A stretch of DNA of 64,000 nucleotides from Halocaridina rubra. Taxonomy: Eukaryota > Arthropoda > Malacostraca > Decapoda > Atyidae. Made by a program: the position numbers and the translations under genes. The notes beneath the pieces were generated by a model, which was not told where the DNA came from, searched no databases, and was given only the letters and a program-made list of their open reading frames with translations. The stretch spans positions 1 through 64,000 of the forward strand of contig JAXCGZ010003877.1 in assembly GCA_037179515.1 (NCBI GenBank), written 5' to 3'. Positions 46,461-57,300 of the stretch are shown in pieces (the first letter of the stretch is position 1; the number at the start of each line of letters is the position of its first letter).

Positions 46461-47608
46461 TCTTCATCTTCGTCTACATCTTTTCCCACTTTTATGTGGA
46501 GTCGATGTTCCTGGCCAGTTTTCTCCATTTGTTTCTGTCCCATACCTCATCACCCAACAAACCTTTAGACCTCAGGTCGTCATTGATGCAATCCATCCAC
46601 CTACGCTTTGGTCTCCCTCTCCTTCTCCTACCCTGTATATCCATTTCCATCACCCTCCTCCCAACATACTGTTCATCCCTCCTAATGACAATACCATCTT
46701 GGTCTAGGTACCTCTAATTACCTCGTTTCTGATCTTATCGCTTCTTGGCACCCCACACATCCATCTCAACATCCTCATCTCTGCCACATTCAGTTTTTTC
46801 TCTTGTGTCTTCTTTATTGCCCAAGTCTCTGCTCCATACATCATCGCAGGTCTCACAACTGTCTTATGCACTTTACCCCTCAACTTAATCCCTATTCTCC
46901 TGTCGCATAGCACCCCTGACACTTTCTTCCAGTTCTTCCATCCCGCTTGTATTCTGTGGGTTATTTCTGACTCTAGGTCACCATCCTCTGTTCCTGTTGA
47001 TCCCATATCCTTGAACTTTTCAACTCTTTTCAACACCTTCCCCTGCAAATTGACCTCCCCATACTCATCATCTCTCAACCTCAAGTACTCTGTCTTCTTC
47101 CTGCTGATTTTCAGTCCTCTATCCTCCATTACTCTTCTCCACTCCTCAAGCTTCTCCTCCACTACCTCTCATCTGTCGCTACACAGTACAATGTCATCTG
47201 CAAAGAGCATATACCATGGAGAATGATTTCTAATACCCTGGGTTACTACATCCAAGACCAGATCAAATAGATATGGACTCAAAGCAGACCCTTGATGCAG
47301 ACCAACATTTACTGAGAGACTTTTCGTCAAGCCCACACTGCTCTTAACATTTGCCTCTGCCCTGTCATACATATCTTGGATGATTCTTACATATTTCTCG
47401 GGGACTCCCTTTTCTCTAATACACCTCTACACCTCTTGACGTGGTACCCGATCATATGCTTTTTCCAGGTCAACAAAGACCATATGCAGTCCTTTCTGTT
47501 TCTCCCTATGCTTTTCCATCATTTGTCCCAAGGCAAATATGGCATCCACTGTCCCTCTTCCAGGCATGAAGCCAAACTGTTCATCCTCAATTGTCGTTAC
47601 CTCTCTAA
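46461..47608 (-). mobile_element. RTE-clade LINE, 5'-truncated, nested in the L2-like LINE
   Basis: A minus-strand insertion flanked by TAACATGC (46453-46460 and near 47607-47614), an 8-bp target site duplication. Its 3' end reads GACGAAGATGAAGAAG on the minus strand, a short trinucleotide-like tail as in RTE elements. Only the RT from its middle onwards is present. Confidence 0.82.
46500..47606 (-). pseudogene. RTE-type reverse transcriptase (fragmented)
   Basis: Minus-strand pieces in order: DEQFGFMPGRGTVDAIFALG and MVFVDLEKAYDRVPRQEV (47606-47427), VGLHQGSALSPYLFDLVLDV and MLFADDIVLCSDR (47372-47169), then KLEEWRRVMEDRGLKISRKK and ETWAIKKTQEKKLNVAEMRM (47162-46704), then a short tail resembling GRRVMEMDIQG in another frame. 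The catalytic FADD is intact, but stops and frameshifts separate the parts, and the segment between EVIRGT and GRR is deleted. Confidence 0.87.
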
Positions 47609-47623
47609 CATGCATTCAGTTTT

Positions 47624-48073
47624 ATCATCATTCGGTTTCAATTTATTTTTAACCATCCAGTTTTTTATGTCAACCATTATTTCATCAATCTTATTAGTAG
47701 TGTTCAGAATTGTTGTTATCGCAAAACAGTACCGAGTATCATCAACATACAATTTAAATCCAATATTATGTTTTTCAAGAAACCACGATAACTCAATTGT
47801 ATAGATATTAAATAATGTGGGACCCAAGACACTACCCTGTGGTACCCCCTTATTTATATCCATTATATTAGATTTTGCATTCGATATTGTAACTATAGCT
47901 TTTCTATTTTGTAAAAAGCTTTCAAGCCATTTATATGCATTTTCGTCTATGCCAATAGATTTCAAGTCTCTAAGAACATACTCACGGGCAAGTGTATCAA
48001 ATGCAGCACTGAGGTCAAGCATTATCAATATTCCACACTTTCCATTGTCAACCATAGTAATCATATCATTCAT
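47624..48073 (-). pseudogene. L2-like LINE RT palm
   Basis: Residues include LIMLDLSAAFDTLAREYVL (catalytic Asp), GVPQGSVLGPTLFNIYTIEL and FKLYVDDTRYCF (YVDD catalytic box), ending in KPNDDKTECM next to the RTE insertion. The domain order matches the C-terminal part at 45713-46408. Confidence 0.87.
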
Positions 48074-48489
48074 GGTAGAGCAAACTGTTATTTCTGTCGA
48101 GTGATTTTCTCTGTAAGCTGAGTGATTTTCTGGTATGATATTGATGTCTCTATGGTGAATCCATAATTGATCATTAATTACAGTTTCAATAATTTTTGCT
48201 AAATATGATAAGTTTGATATCGGCCTGAAAGAGCCTAAATCATTATGATCACCTTTTCCTTTATAAGTTGGTTTAATGCATCCTAATTTTTCACTTTTCG
48301 GAAATTTAGATTGTCATATTCATGTTTACAATTTTGAGGTAAAAATCATATATTAAGCTTATATTTGGAACATCATTAATATTTTTTATCGGGAATGGGT
48401 CATTCTCACAATATGTACACTTTACTCTACCTATTACTTTTTTTTAGATCATCCATGTTTAATTCATTGAATTTATTTAGCTTTTTATA

Positions 48490-49450
48490 TTACGATTGTG
48501 GCATAAATGATGTACCTATAAAATTTATATCAGTAAAACTTCTATAAATCATTTCTGTTATATTATAAAAATATATAGCAAAAATATATGCCAATTCATT
48601 TGGGTTATTACAGTTATTTGGCAGAACTTTTTCTTGTTTTATGCCTAATAAATTCTCCAAATTCTTATGCATCCGTTTTGTATCCTTATTTTTCGACTCT
48701 TTGTTATAGTATGTTCTTTTAGTTTTTTCAACCAAACTATTATATTCATTTCTTGCTTTAATGTCTAGTTCTCTTGTTTCCCTTGTTTTAGCTCTTTTCC
48801 ACTTATCTTCCATGTTACGTCTCTTTCTTTTTGCTCTATGTAATTCTTTATTGAACCACATAGCCTTGGCCTTAATTATTATTTGCTTTTCAATTTTGGG
48901 GCATTTCTCAGTATAAGTTTCAGAGCAAAGTATATTACTTTTATCAACATGGCAGTCTACACAGGACTCACTTTGTACATCAATAGACACTCACAGCTTA
49001 TGTTTTCCTTATACAGTCATCAACAATTTCCTTGCAACAAATCTCGATTTATCTCTATAAATAATTTTGTTCCATATAGATTTAGATTTCTCGAAATCAA
49101 CACAAGTAATTAATTTATGCACTGGTGAGGCTGAAAAATCAGGCTCAACTTCAAGTGTTTTTATTAGGTTAGGATCTTTATAATGTATTACCAGGTCTAG
49201 TATATGATCATGTAGGGTCTGTCACACTTTTCATTGTATTTCAAGAAGTTCAATAAATTCTTTTTCATTACTCCTCGCCTAATCTAGTCTTAAATAAAAG
49301 TCACCACAAATGAATACTGTTCTCAGATCATTTATTGTATCTAACAGATTCTCAAATTCTTCAAGAAATTTCTTTTCACCTCTATTAGGTGGTTTATAAA
49401 TCGCAATTATTCGTATGACTTTATTATTGAATACTTCTAAATCTATGTAC
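48490..49450 (-). pseudogene. L2-like LINE endonuclease and linker remnants
   Basis: 48490-48990 encodes a basic linker (AKAMWFNKELHRAKRKRRNM, NEYNSLVEKTKRTYYNKESK) typical of the region between endonuclease and RT. Further upstream on the minus strand, 49450-49270 reads VIRIIAIYKPPNRGEKKFLE and TVFICGDFYLRLD, the APE-endonuclease motifs, with the conserved GDFN changed to GDFY. Stops separate the pieces. Confidence 0.75.
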
Positions 49451-49494
49451 TCAGAAGTTTCAAAATATAATTGATTTTTTATGATTATTTAGAA

Positions 49495-50540
49495 AAAGAC
49501 TTGACATTCTTTAAGTTTAAGATCTCTTCCACACTTTGCACATACCTGGTTTTTATTGCATCCATTTGCTCTATGTCCAAATTCTTGGCACTTGAAACAC
49601 TGAAAAACTTTGTAGGTGTCAAATATTTTACTTCTTCCATACATTGCATACAACACATCATCACGAATAAAGATTTGTTTCCTTATTTCTGGGCTGCATT
49701 TTATAAGATGATATCTATCATCTTGATTTTAAAATCATCTTCTTTAAAAAGTGTTTGAATCCATGAATTCTTCCTGACTCTGTTGTCTACAGTATCTTCT
49801 TCAAATTCTTCTTAGGAAACGTTACATACCTTAATTTTTGGCTTAAGTTTATTCTTTTCATTTATTGAGATGTTAGTTCTTTGTTGTCATCAAATTCTTT
49901 CTTAGCATCCTCCAATTTTTCTTTGTCCATAAAATTTACAATCAAGTGACTATCCTTTGTTTCTTTCACTTCATCAACTTGTGTCTTTACCTTCATTATC
50001 TTCTTTTTGTTTTCTGCTGCCTTTACTTTCTCATCCGTAGGTTTTATCACAAGCGTATTCTTAGTTTACAACTTCTATGAGTAAGTTTTCATTTTCTTGT
50101 CTTCATCAGATTTCTCGTCACTTTTGTTGTTTTAGCTAACTTTCATATCAATTTCTAATATGTGTTGTTTTAAGTCTTCATTCTCTTGACATAGGCTTTC
50201 CATTTGTTTAAATAAGCCTTCTATGAAATTCTGTTGCTGTTGCATTTGATACTTGTTGTAATGATTCAGCATTTGCATAGCAATCTTCCCCTTGCACACC
50301 TTTCTTTAATTTATTTTTCTCACATCCAAAACATTTGTACATAATCCTTTTACTGTTGATAACATTGTTGACAACATTCGTGCCCAAATTCCCCAAACCA
50401 GAACACAATTCCTCATAATGATACCACGTCTCACAAAAGTCACAGATAATACCCTCATAAACAACTGTTCTGCAATGCCCACATAGTATAGCATCAGCAG
50501 AATTTGCTGACTCTTCAAGTAAAGGGTTTGCCATTGCCAC
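49495..50540 (-). pseudogene. L2-like LINE ORF1 with PHD-like finger and zinc knuckle
   Basis: 50540-50208 encodes DAILCGHCRTVVYEG, ICDFCETWYHYEELC and YKCFGCEKNK, a Cys4-His-Cys3-type PHD-like finger. A later charged segment (50050-49862) has KVKTQVDEVKETKDSHLIVN. 49620-49500 reads CFKCQEFGHRANGC, a CCHC zinc knuckle, then CAKCG. This layout fits gag-like ORF1 proteins of CR1/L2-type LINEs that bind nucleic acid. Frames are broken between the parts. Confidence 0.72.
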
Positions 50541-50616
50541 TGTTATATTTTCTCTTGTTTTTATGAATGGTTAGGTTAAGGATTGTCACGTTAGTATTCC
50601 ATTCATAACCTGACCT

Positions 50617-50712
50617 AACCATTCTTAATCTAACCTAACCCTCCATGTTGGATAGGAACAGTGTGCAATATTAAATTGTTAAATTACCCCGCCAGTTCTT
50701 AAGTGAGCCGTT
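50617..50712 (-). repeat. Right arm of the inverted repeat flanking the L2-like LINE
   Basis: TAACCTAACCCTCCATGTTGG, CAGTGTGCAATATTAAATTG and AAATTACCCCGCCAGT are the inverse of 45505-45604, about 85% by eye. Confidence 0.7.
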
Positions 50713-51214
50713 TAAACTCCAATAATGAATAAGATTCATTTTATGCACTCTTTCTATTTTTGGACTAAACTACCCCTTTTTCTGATAGATCTTAATATGT
50801 TTTGAATTAATTTAACATTTGTTTTTCTGGGAAAATACTCTTTTGTGTTAGGGTCGAAATTGGCTGGTGGCTGTAGGGACATAAATAACCTAACCAAACT
50901 CAAATGTGAAGTCTTACATACCTCAAATGGGTGAACTTAGATGTTTATAAAAAAGTGCTGCACATTTCAGCAGATGGTGGCACACTGATATCTCGGTTAA
51001 GCTATCGAAGGGGTGCATAAAACGAATCTTAACCGTATTAACTTACTTAGGCCTTAAATTCATGATTATAACAATGAAGTTCTAGCTTAAGCCTATTACT
51101 CGTTATATATGAATGAGTATATTAATATTATAGGCGTTGACAAAAGCAAAACGAAGCGTCATGCTTCAACTTGACTAAGAAGCACTTAAACTCATGAGAA
51201 GATTAATATTTGGT
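50713..51214. other. Intronic sequence next to exon 1, nothing recognised
   Basis: AT-rich with no supported ORF or repeat. Inferred start of GCP5-like intron 1 (minus strand). Confidence 0.5.
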
Positions 51215-51220
51215 ACAAAC

Positions 51221-51295
51221 CTTAAATTCTAAAATATGAGTAATCAACTCCTTCGTCAAAGCTTCAAATTTACCCTGCACAGGTAAAAGAGCCAT
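51221..51295 (-). CDS. TUBGCP5: GCP5 first coding exon (candidate)
   Basis: On the minus strand ATG at 51295-51293 in a good context (GAAATGG) opens 25 codons beginning MALLPVQGKF and ending ELITHILEFK at AAG, followed by a GT donor (GTTTGT). Joined in phase 0 to the exon at 14688-14476, ELITHILEFK-EGEENF aligns with the human GCP5 N-terminus as I recall it (ELVRGVAGLQ, then DEADPNF), with one residue gap. The exon is short and its call depends on this continuity. The implied intron is 36,532 bp. The frame upstream is closed by TGA at 51301-51299. Confidence 0.6.
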
Positions 51296-51298
51296 TTC

Positions 51299-51328
51299 TC
51301 ACATTAAATCCGCTGTTGCTGCTTTCAT
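51299..51328 (-). promoter_or_regulatory. Short upstream ORF before the GCP5 start
   Basis: ATG at 51328-51326 opens a 9-codon ORF (MKAATADLM) ending at TGA 51301-51299. The last methionine codon and the stop form an AUG-UGA start-stop pair. The stop is three bases from the main ATG and in the same frame. If transcribed, it could reduce initiation at the main start or act by reinitiation. This is inference from position only. Confidence 0.45.
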
Positions 51329-51700
51329 TCGCTGATTCTAAATGTTCTCACTTTCCCAATTATTTTATATCATATTCCCTTGATATCAAAAAGAAAAATT
51401 AAATATGGAGTCAGATATTCCTGTTTTCTAAGTATTCCTCTTCTTCCCAAATCTTCATAGGTCCCGCCGAGGCCGCCCGAACGAACTCCTTCTCCTTCTC
51501 AGTCTATCAAAATGCGTTTTCGATTTCGTCTTCTTCTTCTTCTTCTTCTTCAAATGGGATAGGATAAGGGCAGGGGCAAATGTGACGTCGTCGAGTGACC
51601 TCTCTTAGCCCTATGCAGAGTATCATCACGAGAGAGGGGGGATGTAGGAAGGGAAGAGGTAGGGAAAGCACGAGAATGAAATAAAGAGAGGGGGCAGACC
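51329..51700 (-). promoter_or_regulatory. Probable 5' UTR and promoter of the GCP5-like gene
   Basis: Locally GC- and CpG-richer than the surroundings (CCCGCCGAGGCCGCCCGAAC near 51463, GACGTCGTCGAGTGACC near 51581), with a TTC microsatellite at 51526-51551. It lies directly upstream of the candidate first exon on the minus strand. No TATA box was identified. The transcription start is unknown. Confidence 0.4.
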
Positions 51701-51867
51701 TTCGTGCTAAGGTAATTACCTAACTGTGCTTATGGGAAAGAGCCCCAAGCTCGTAACATCCCGTCTTCTGGTCAGTTCCATTTTGTACTTAGTGATACTT
51801 ATCATACTTGTCCTTAAAACTATGGATCGAGTTAGCGTTAACTACCTCCTCTCTTAATGAATTCTAT

Positions 51868-52070
51868 TTTTGTTTTAAGAGTGTGACACCGGGACAGGCA
51901 GAAACTGCCCTCATCAATAAAGGCCCGGCCACTAGCAAATACCAAGGTGAAGGAAAAGAAAAAGGTCAAGGGCAAGGCAGAGATGAGGTAATGTCACACA
52001 AAGAAAAACGACAGACAGACAAAACAGTCAAAGTACAGAGGACCCAGAGATATGGAGGACTAGGCTCCAT
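51868..52070 (+). mobile_element. SINE-like insertion in the old LINE copy
   Basis: AGTGTGACACCGGGACAGGC, GAAACTGCCCTCATCAATAAA and a purine-rich body up to GGACTAGGCTCCAT interrupt the LINE between AATTC and ATCAACTACTC. The head resembles 13577-13620 and the family B motif TGACACCAGGACGGGCC. Possible short target duplication TCYAT. Confidence 0.5.
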
Positions 52071-52218
52071 ATCAACTACTCTTACACTGAAAAAAAATTA
52101 CTTCATTACATCCTACTATGAAGTTTTCTTAAGAAGCTTCAAATTGTGACCTCTAGTTCTAATGCCAACCATATCAAAATAACGATCCCTATCCACTCTC
52201 TTAAAACCACGAAGGAAT

Positions 52219-52413
52219 TTAAAAACCGTTACCCCTCAGTCTTCTAGCTTCGAATGATAGTAAGTCTAGTTCACTCAGCCTCTTATCATAACTGAGATTG
52301 CGTATTTCTGGCACCAGCTTTGTGGCATCTCTCTGAAGTTTTTCCAGCTTAACTACGTGTTTTTTTAAGTGTGGATTCCAAAAGCTGGATGCATATTCTA
52401 GCTTTGACCTCAC
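52219..52413 (-). pseudogene. RT C-terminal fragment of the old LINE copy
   Basis: A 64-residue frame (RSKLEYASSFWNPHLKKHVV, EKLQRDATKLVPEIRNLSYD) homologous to the C-terminal domain of array copies with about 20% differing residues. The frames on either side are broken. Confidence 0.8.
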
Positions 52414-52447
52414 ATAGGTGACAAATATTTCTGAATATTTCCTTGTG

Positions 52448-52854
52448 AATAAGGGTAGATCGCTCTCAAAAGATCATAAGGCTTTTCTTTATTTTCAGGG
52501 AATGTTGAAGGAAAATATCATATCATGAAAGAATGGTAGTAGAAGTGAAAACAAGCAGCGACAACAGTATTAATAGTCAGATAAAATGAGAATAGAAATA
52601 ATATTGGACGAAATGGGTTATAACAGTAAAGTAAATATAATAATAAGAGGAGTAATAGTAGTGAGAATAGTAATGATACAGTCAGGTTCCAGCTCAAGTA
52701 GCAGTCAGACGTACCCCTCTCATCTCCTGCCCAGAGAGCAACTAGAAGTCAGCAGCTTGAAGTCGACTCCTCCTGCCAAATTTATTTGATTTCCTCCTCT
52801 ACTCCTTTCCCTCGTTGGAAAGATAATAACGATAGGAAGACGTTCACATATCCG

Positions 52855-52913
<59 letters not shown>

Positions 52914-53133
52914 AAGGAGCAAAATCAGAATAGTGGGTCTCTTTTATAAATCGAAACTGATGCTTTTTATACGTTTTTTGTTTTTTGTTTTCTCTTTTGC
53001 GAGAATTATAAAAGAAAAAGCAGGTATAACTATTTTTGTTCTTGTCTCCTTTTAGGAGCATTTTTGTGCTATTAAACCGAGTTAATTCTCTCCTTTTTTC
53101 CAGGTTCTGTTTTTAGTGATAAAATGTTGTAGT
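52448..53133. other. Intergenic sequence, nothing recognised
   Basis: No supported gene. A (CT)n tract lies at 52860-52910. Confidence 0.5.
52860..52910. repeat. (CT)n microsatellite
   Basis: About 25 CT units. Confidence 0.97.
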
Positions 53134-53138
53134 GTTCC

Positions 53139-53297
53139 TGTTATGTATAACTTTTGAGCTGATTAATTCGTGCGCTTTGCATTGCGCCATCGTTTTGTTG
53201 TTTTCACTGGAGTAGAACACGCCATGTCGGACATCTAAGTTTGAGTAATAAAACCTCCACTTTTCTCACGATTTTTATTGAACCATAGTATGGAACA
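53139..53297 (+). repeat. 5' LTR of the Ty3/gypsy element
   Basis: 159 bp beginning TGTTATGTATAAC and ending GTATGGAACA, with an AATAAA polyadenylation signal at 53247-53252. It differs from the 3' LTR by three C/T changes, two of them at CpG. Confidence 0.93.
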
Positions 53298-53859
53298 AAT
53301 GGCGACGAGGTACAAAGGACCAATGCAGTAGCAAAAGGAACTTCTGGTTTGCAGTATTTATGTGAAGTTTTTGCAGTTTTGAGGTAGCCGGTAAATTGGT
53401 AAGCTTCTGACTTCCGAGATTTTCGTTCCCGTGGCCGTCCTCCATAGGCTGTTTTGATCAAGTTTTGCAGTTAGCATTGGAGCCTTCATAGATGCCGTAT
53501 TATAACTGTTTAAGCCTAATGCTGACGATTTTTTCAAGATTGGAAAGCTATAGTGATTATAGTGTACCCTAGATTGATGATAGCCTATGGTAGGCCAATT
53601 GTGTTTATCGGTAACCTTGTTTCCAGTGTTTTGTGGACGGTAGCCTTGATTGATCATAGCCTACCGTAAGCATATGGTGCTTAACCCCAGTGCTTTGAGG
53701 AGTGGAGTAAAACAAATTGCATATAGGCCTAGCCTAGTTCTATGATGTTTTGCTTATGTTGTCAGTGCTATAATATTTAGCCTATTCTGTCTGTGCCATG
53801 ATTGCATGTTGTGTATTTTGAGATTATTACCAGTTCACCCAGTGACTTAGCCTATAATC
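53298..53859 (+). promoter_or_regulatory. Retrotransposon leader with primer binding site
   Basis: TGG at 53300 begins a likely tRNA 3'-end complement. The remaining ~540 bp to the gag start are untranslated, with no ORF supported on the plus strand. The priming tRNA was not identified. Confidence 0.6.
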
Positions 53860-54333
53860 ATGCCTCAAGAAAATGAAAATAGGGCTAACCGCAGAGTGAA
53901 CATTGATCATTTTAATCCTTCAAAGATTTCTTTTGAATTGTGGTTAAGTTTGTTGGAAGCAAATTTTTTAAATTTGGAAATAACTGAGGCAAATAGTAAA
54001 AAAAATTTACTTCTGGTTTCTATTGGTACTGAAGTTTATGCTATTTTAGGAAACATTTGTGCCCCAGATTTACCACATACTAAGTCGTATGAGGATTTAT
54101 GCAAATTACTTAAGTCACATTATGATGTAAAGCCTAGTTATCATAGAAGTTTATTGGCTTTTCAACAAAGGAGGAAAAAAGGAGGTGAGACATTAAAAGA
54201 TTTGTATACAGACCTGAAGTGTCTAGCCAAAGACTGTGATTTTGGTAGCAACTTTGATTCTCGTGTGCGGGATCAGTTGTTTATGGCTCTTGAAAATGAG
54301 GTCTATTTTTCAAATCTGGTTGCTGAAAATTAA
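53860..54333 (+). pseudogene. Gag N-terminal part (Ty3/gypsy), ended by an in-frame stop
   Basis: 157 residues starting MPQENENRANRRVNIDHFNP. They include FELWLSLLEANF and LLAFQQRRKKGGETLKDLYT, typical of the retrotransposon capsid (gag) fold region. TAA at 54331-54333 ends the frame, but the same frame resumes immediately with sequence leading to zinc knuckles. It is therefore probably a nonsense mutation splitting a single gag-pol ORF. A programmed readthrough stop cannot be excluded. Confidence 0.88.
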
Positions 54334-54345
54334 AATTTTAAGGTT

Positions 54346-57300
54346 ATGTCTTCTATTCAAATAGTTGAGAGAGTTTTGAATTTTGAACAAGCTTATGTTT
54401 CTGAAAAGTCTGGTGTTGTTCAAAAGGTTAAAACCCCAAACAATGGTTCCATGAGTAAGTCAGTTTCTTGTAAACACTGTGGTTACCCTCATGATAGTGC
54501 AAAATGTCGCTTTAAGAATTTAACATGTAATTTATGTGGTAAGAAAGGACATTTAAAACAAGTTTGTTGGAAGGCTTCAAAAGATGTCAAAGGTAATGTG
54601 AAGCCAAAGCCAGTAAAAGAAAGTTTTAATAAGGCTTCTGAGAAAAAACATAAGGTTAAAGTTAAAGCAGTAGACAATGTAGCAGTTTCCAGTGATACTG
54701 ATGAAGAAAGACTGTTGTCAGTAAAAAATGTCAATGCTATTGGTAAAGATGAAGTGAATATTTTGGTTAATGGTAAGTTTGTACCTTTTGAGGTGGATAC
54801 AGGTGCTGCTGTGAGTACCTTGACTAAAGATTGGGTTCATAATTTGGGATTGTCGATTGTAGATTGTAATAAAATGTTAAATGCTTATGATGATCTCAAA
54901 ATAAATGTTTTGGGTAAAGTTGGAGTGGATGTTTACTATAATTCTCTGCAAGTGAAACAGACATTTTATGATGTAGGGAATCATAATTCTAACTTATGTG
55001 GCAAAGATTTGATGCCAAAAATAGGTATTTATTTGTCTGGTATTAATGATTCTTCTAAAATTTCTAAAGTCAATGGTTCTGTGGTAGAATTGTTGAATGA
55101 TTATGAAGTTAATCCTAATAAACCCATTTCAGATATTACAGCTCACATTCATGTTAAGAGTGATGTAGTTCCAAAATTCAGAAAACACAGATCAGTTCCA
55201 ATTCACTATAAACCTTTAGTTGAAGAGGCTTTAAATAAACTGATTGTAGATGATATAGTTGAGCCTGTTAACCATAGTGAGTGGGCTGCCCCCATTGTTA
55301 CTGTGTTGAAATCGGATAAGGAGTCTGTACGTATCTGTGGAGATTTTAAAGAATTGGATAAATGTATATCATGTGACCAATATCCATTACCTAAAACAGA
55401 TGAGTTGTTAGCATCTATTGGTAAGGGAAAGATTTTTTCTACTATTGATTTAAAAAATGCATATTTACAGATTTCTGTGAGTGAAGAAAGCCAAAAGTAT
55501 TTAGTAGTAAATACACATAAAGGTTTGTTTAAGTACAAAAGATTACCTTTTGGTCTTTCTTCTTCACCAGCTATATTTCAGAGATTTATGGCTAACCTGT
55601 TGAAAGATGTAGAGGGAGTTGATGCTTATTTGGATGACATTATTGTAAGTGGTGAATCTGAAGAGCAGCATGATCTTAGGTTTATTGAAGTGTTAAAAAT
55701 TTTGCAAGAGCATAATGTTCAGATTAACAAGAAAAAATGTGCTGTTAAGGTTTCTTCTTTAGAATATCTTGGATTTTGTATCTCAGGTGAAGGAATCAAA
55801 CCTTCCCCTAAGAAGGTCAAAGCTATTCTAGATTCTCCACCCCCTACTTCTGTTGCAGAGTTGCAATCTTTTATTGGAATGTTGACATATTATTGTAAAT
55901 TCATTAAGAATTTTTCTTCCAAGCTGGCCCCCTTGTATGAATTGCTAAAAAAGAATAAAGTTTTTAAATGGTCTGAACTTGAAAACAAAGCTTTTGAAAT
56001 TGTAAAATCGGATTTATCAAAAGATCCCCTTTTGGCTAATTATGATGGTAATAGTCCACTAGTTGTTGAAGTGGATGCGTCTCCTATTGGTGTAGGATGT
56101 GTATTGGTGCAAAAAATTGATGGAAGAGAATTACCAGTTTATTTTGCTAGTAAAAAACTGACATCAGCTGAACAGAACTATGCTCAAATTGACCGAGAAG
56201 GGCTTGCCTTAGTTTTTGGGTTGAATTGCTTTAGATATTTTTTACTTGGAAGACAATTTGAAGCAAGGACCGACCATAAACCACTTTTAGGTTTATTTGG
56301 CAAAGGGCGTCATATTCCTACTAATGCCAATGCTCGTATTCAGCGTTGGGCACTGTTTCTCTCTCAATATGATTTTGAGCTTACTTACAAAGTGGGTAAA
56401 GAAAATGTTGTGGCTGATGCCCTTAGCAGGTTGCCTATTGATGATGATCATAAATCCATGACTCCAAATGAATACATTAAGTTAGTTGAAGCTTTAGATT
56501 TTGAAGATATTTCTTTTTCAAAAATCAGAAATTGTACTCAGAAAGATGAGGTTTTGGGTCAACTCATGCATAATATAAGATTTGGTTGGTCTACAAATGA
56601 TTTGAGATTACATGAATATGGTTCTGTTAAATCTGATCTTAGTTTATATGACAATGTAATTTTGTACAGAAACAGAATTGTAATACCTACCAGCTTAAGA
56701 TGTAAAATACTTGAGCACTTACATAGTGGTCATAATGGGATAAATGTGATGAAAGCAGAAGCTAGGAATTGGGTTTGGTGGCCTAAAATTGACCAAGATA
56801 TTTCGGAAATTACAAAGAATTGTCCAGTTTGTTTTAAAAATTTTCAACCAAACCAAGCTCCTGTGTTGTCATGGTCTACCCCTGATAAGGCATGGTCAAG
56901 ACTTCACATTGACTATGCTGGACCCATAAATAACAAATATTTTCTTGTAATTGTAGATGCATATTCTAAGTTTCTAGATGTTCAAGTTACTAGTTCAATG
57001 ACTTCAAGTGTTACCATTGAATTGCTTAGAAAAACATTTTCTAATTTTGGTATTCCAGATATTGTTGTCTCGGATAATGCTCCATATTTTGTGTCCGAGG
57101 AGATTAAAGCTTTTTATAAGAAAAATGGTATTCAGCATTTAACTCCTGCCCCATACAATCCATCATCTAATGGGTTGGCGGAAAGAGCAGTTCGAACTTT
57201 AAAAGAGGGCTTAAGTAAATTCAACAGTGGATCATTGAATACTAGAATCTGTAGATTTTTGTACAATTATAGAAAGAGTATGCATAGTGGTATAGGTAAA

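Larger units (their letters stand above)
45605..50590 (-). mobile_element. L2-like LINE (decayed), interrupted by an RTE LINE
   Basis: A minus-strand element with ORF1 (PHD-like finger, zinc knuckle), endonuclease remnants, RT and a C-terminal domain of the L2 type, then a 3' UTR ending in the T-rich region near 45605. About 1.15 kb of an RTE element is inserted within the RT. Removing it leaves roughly 3.8 kb. Multiple stops and frameshifts show it is inactive. Confidence 0.8.
51712..52447 (-). mobile_element. Old diverged copy of the array LINE, with an insertion
   Basis: Starts AATTACCTAACTGTGCTTATGG and follows the 3' UTR and RT C-terminus of the 1-13450 LINE family at clearly lower identity (CACTCAGCCTCTTATCATAAC, GTGTGGATTCCAAAAGC). 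There is no TG tract at either end. About 200 bp (51868-52070) of unrelated sequence interrupts it. It shows that the family or a close relative also inserted outside TG microsatellites, or that the flanks have decayed. Confidence 0.85.
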
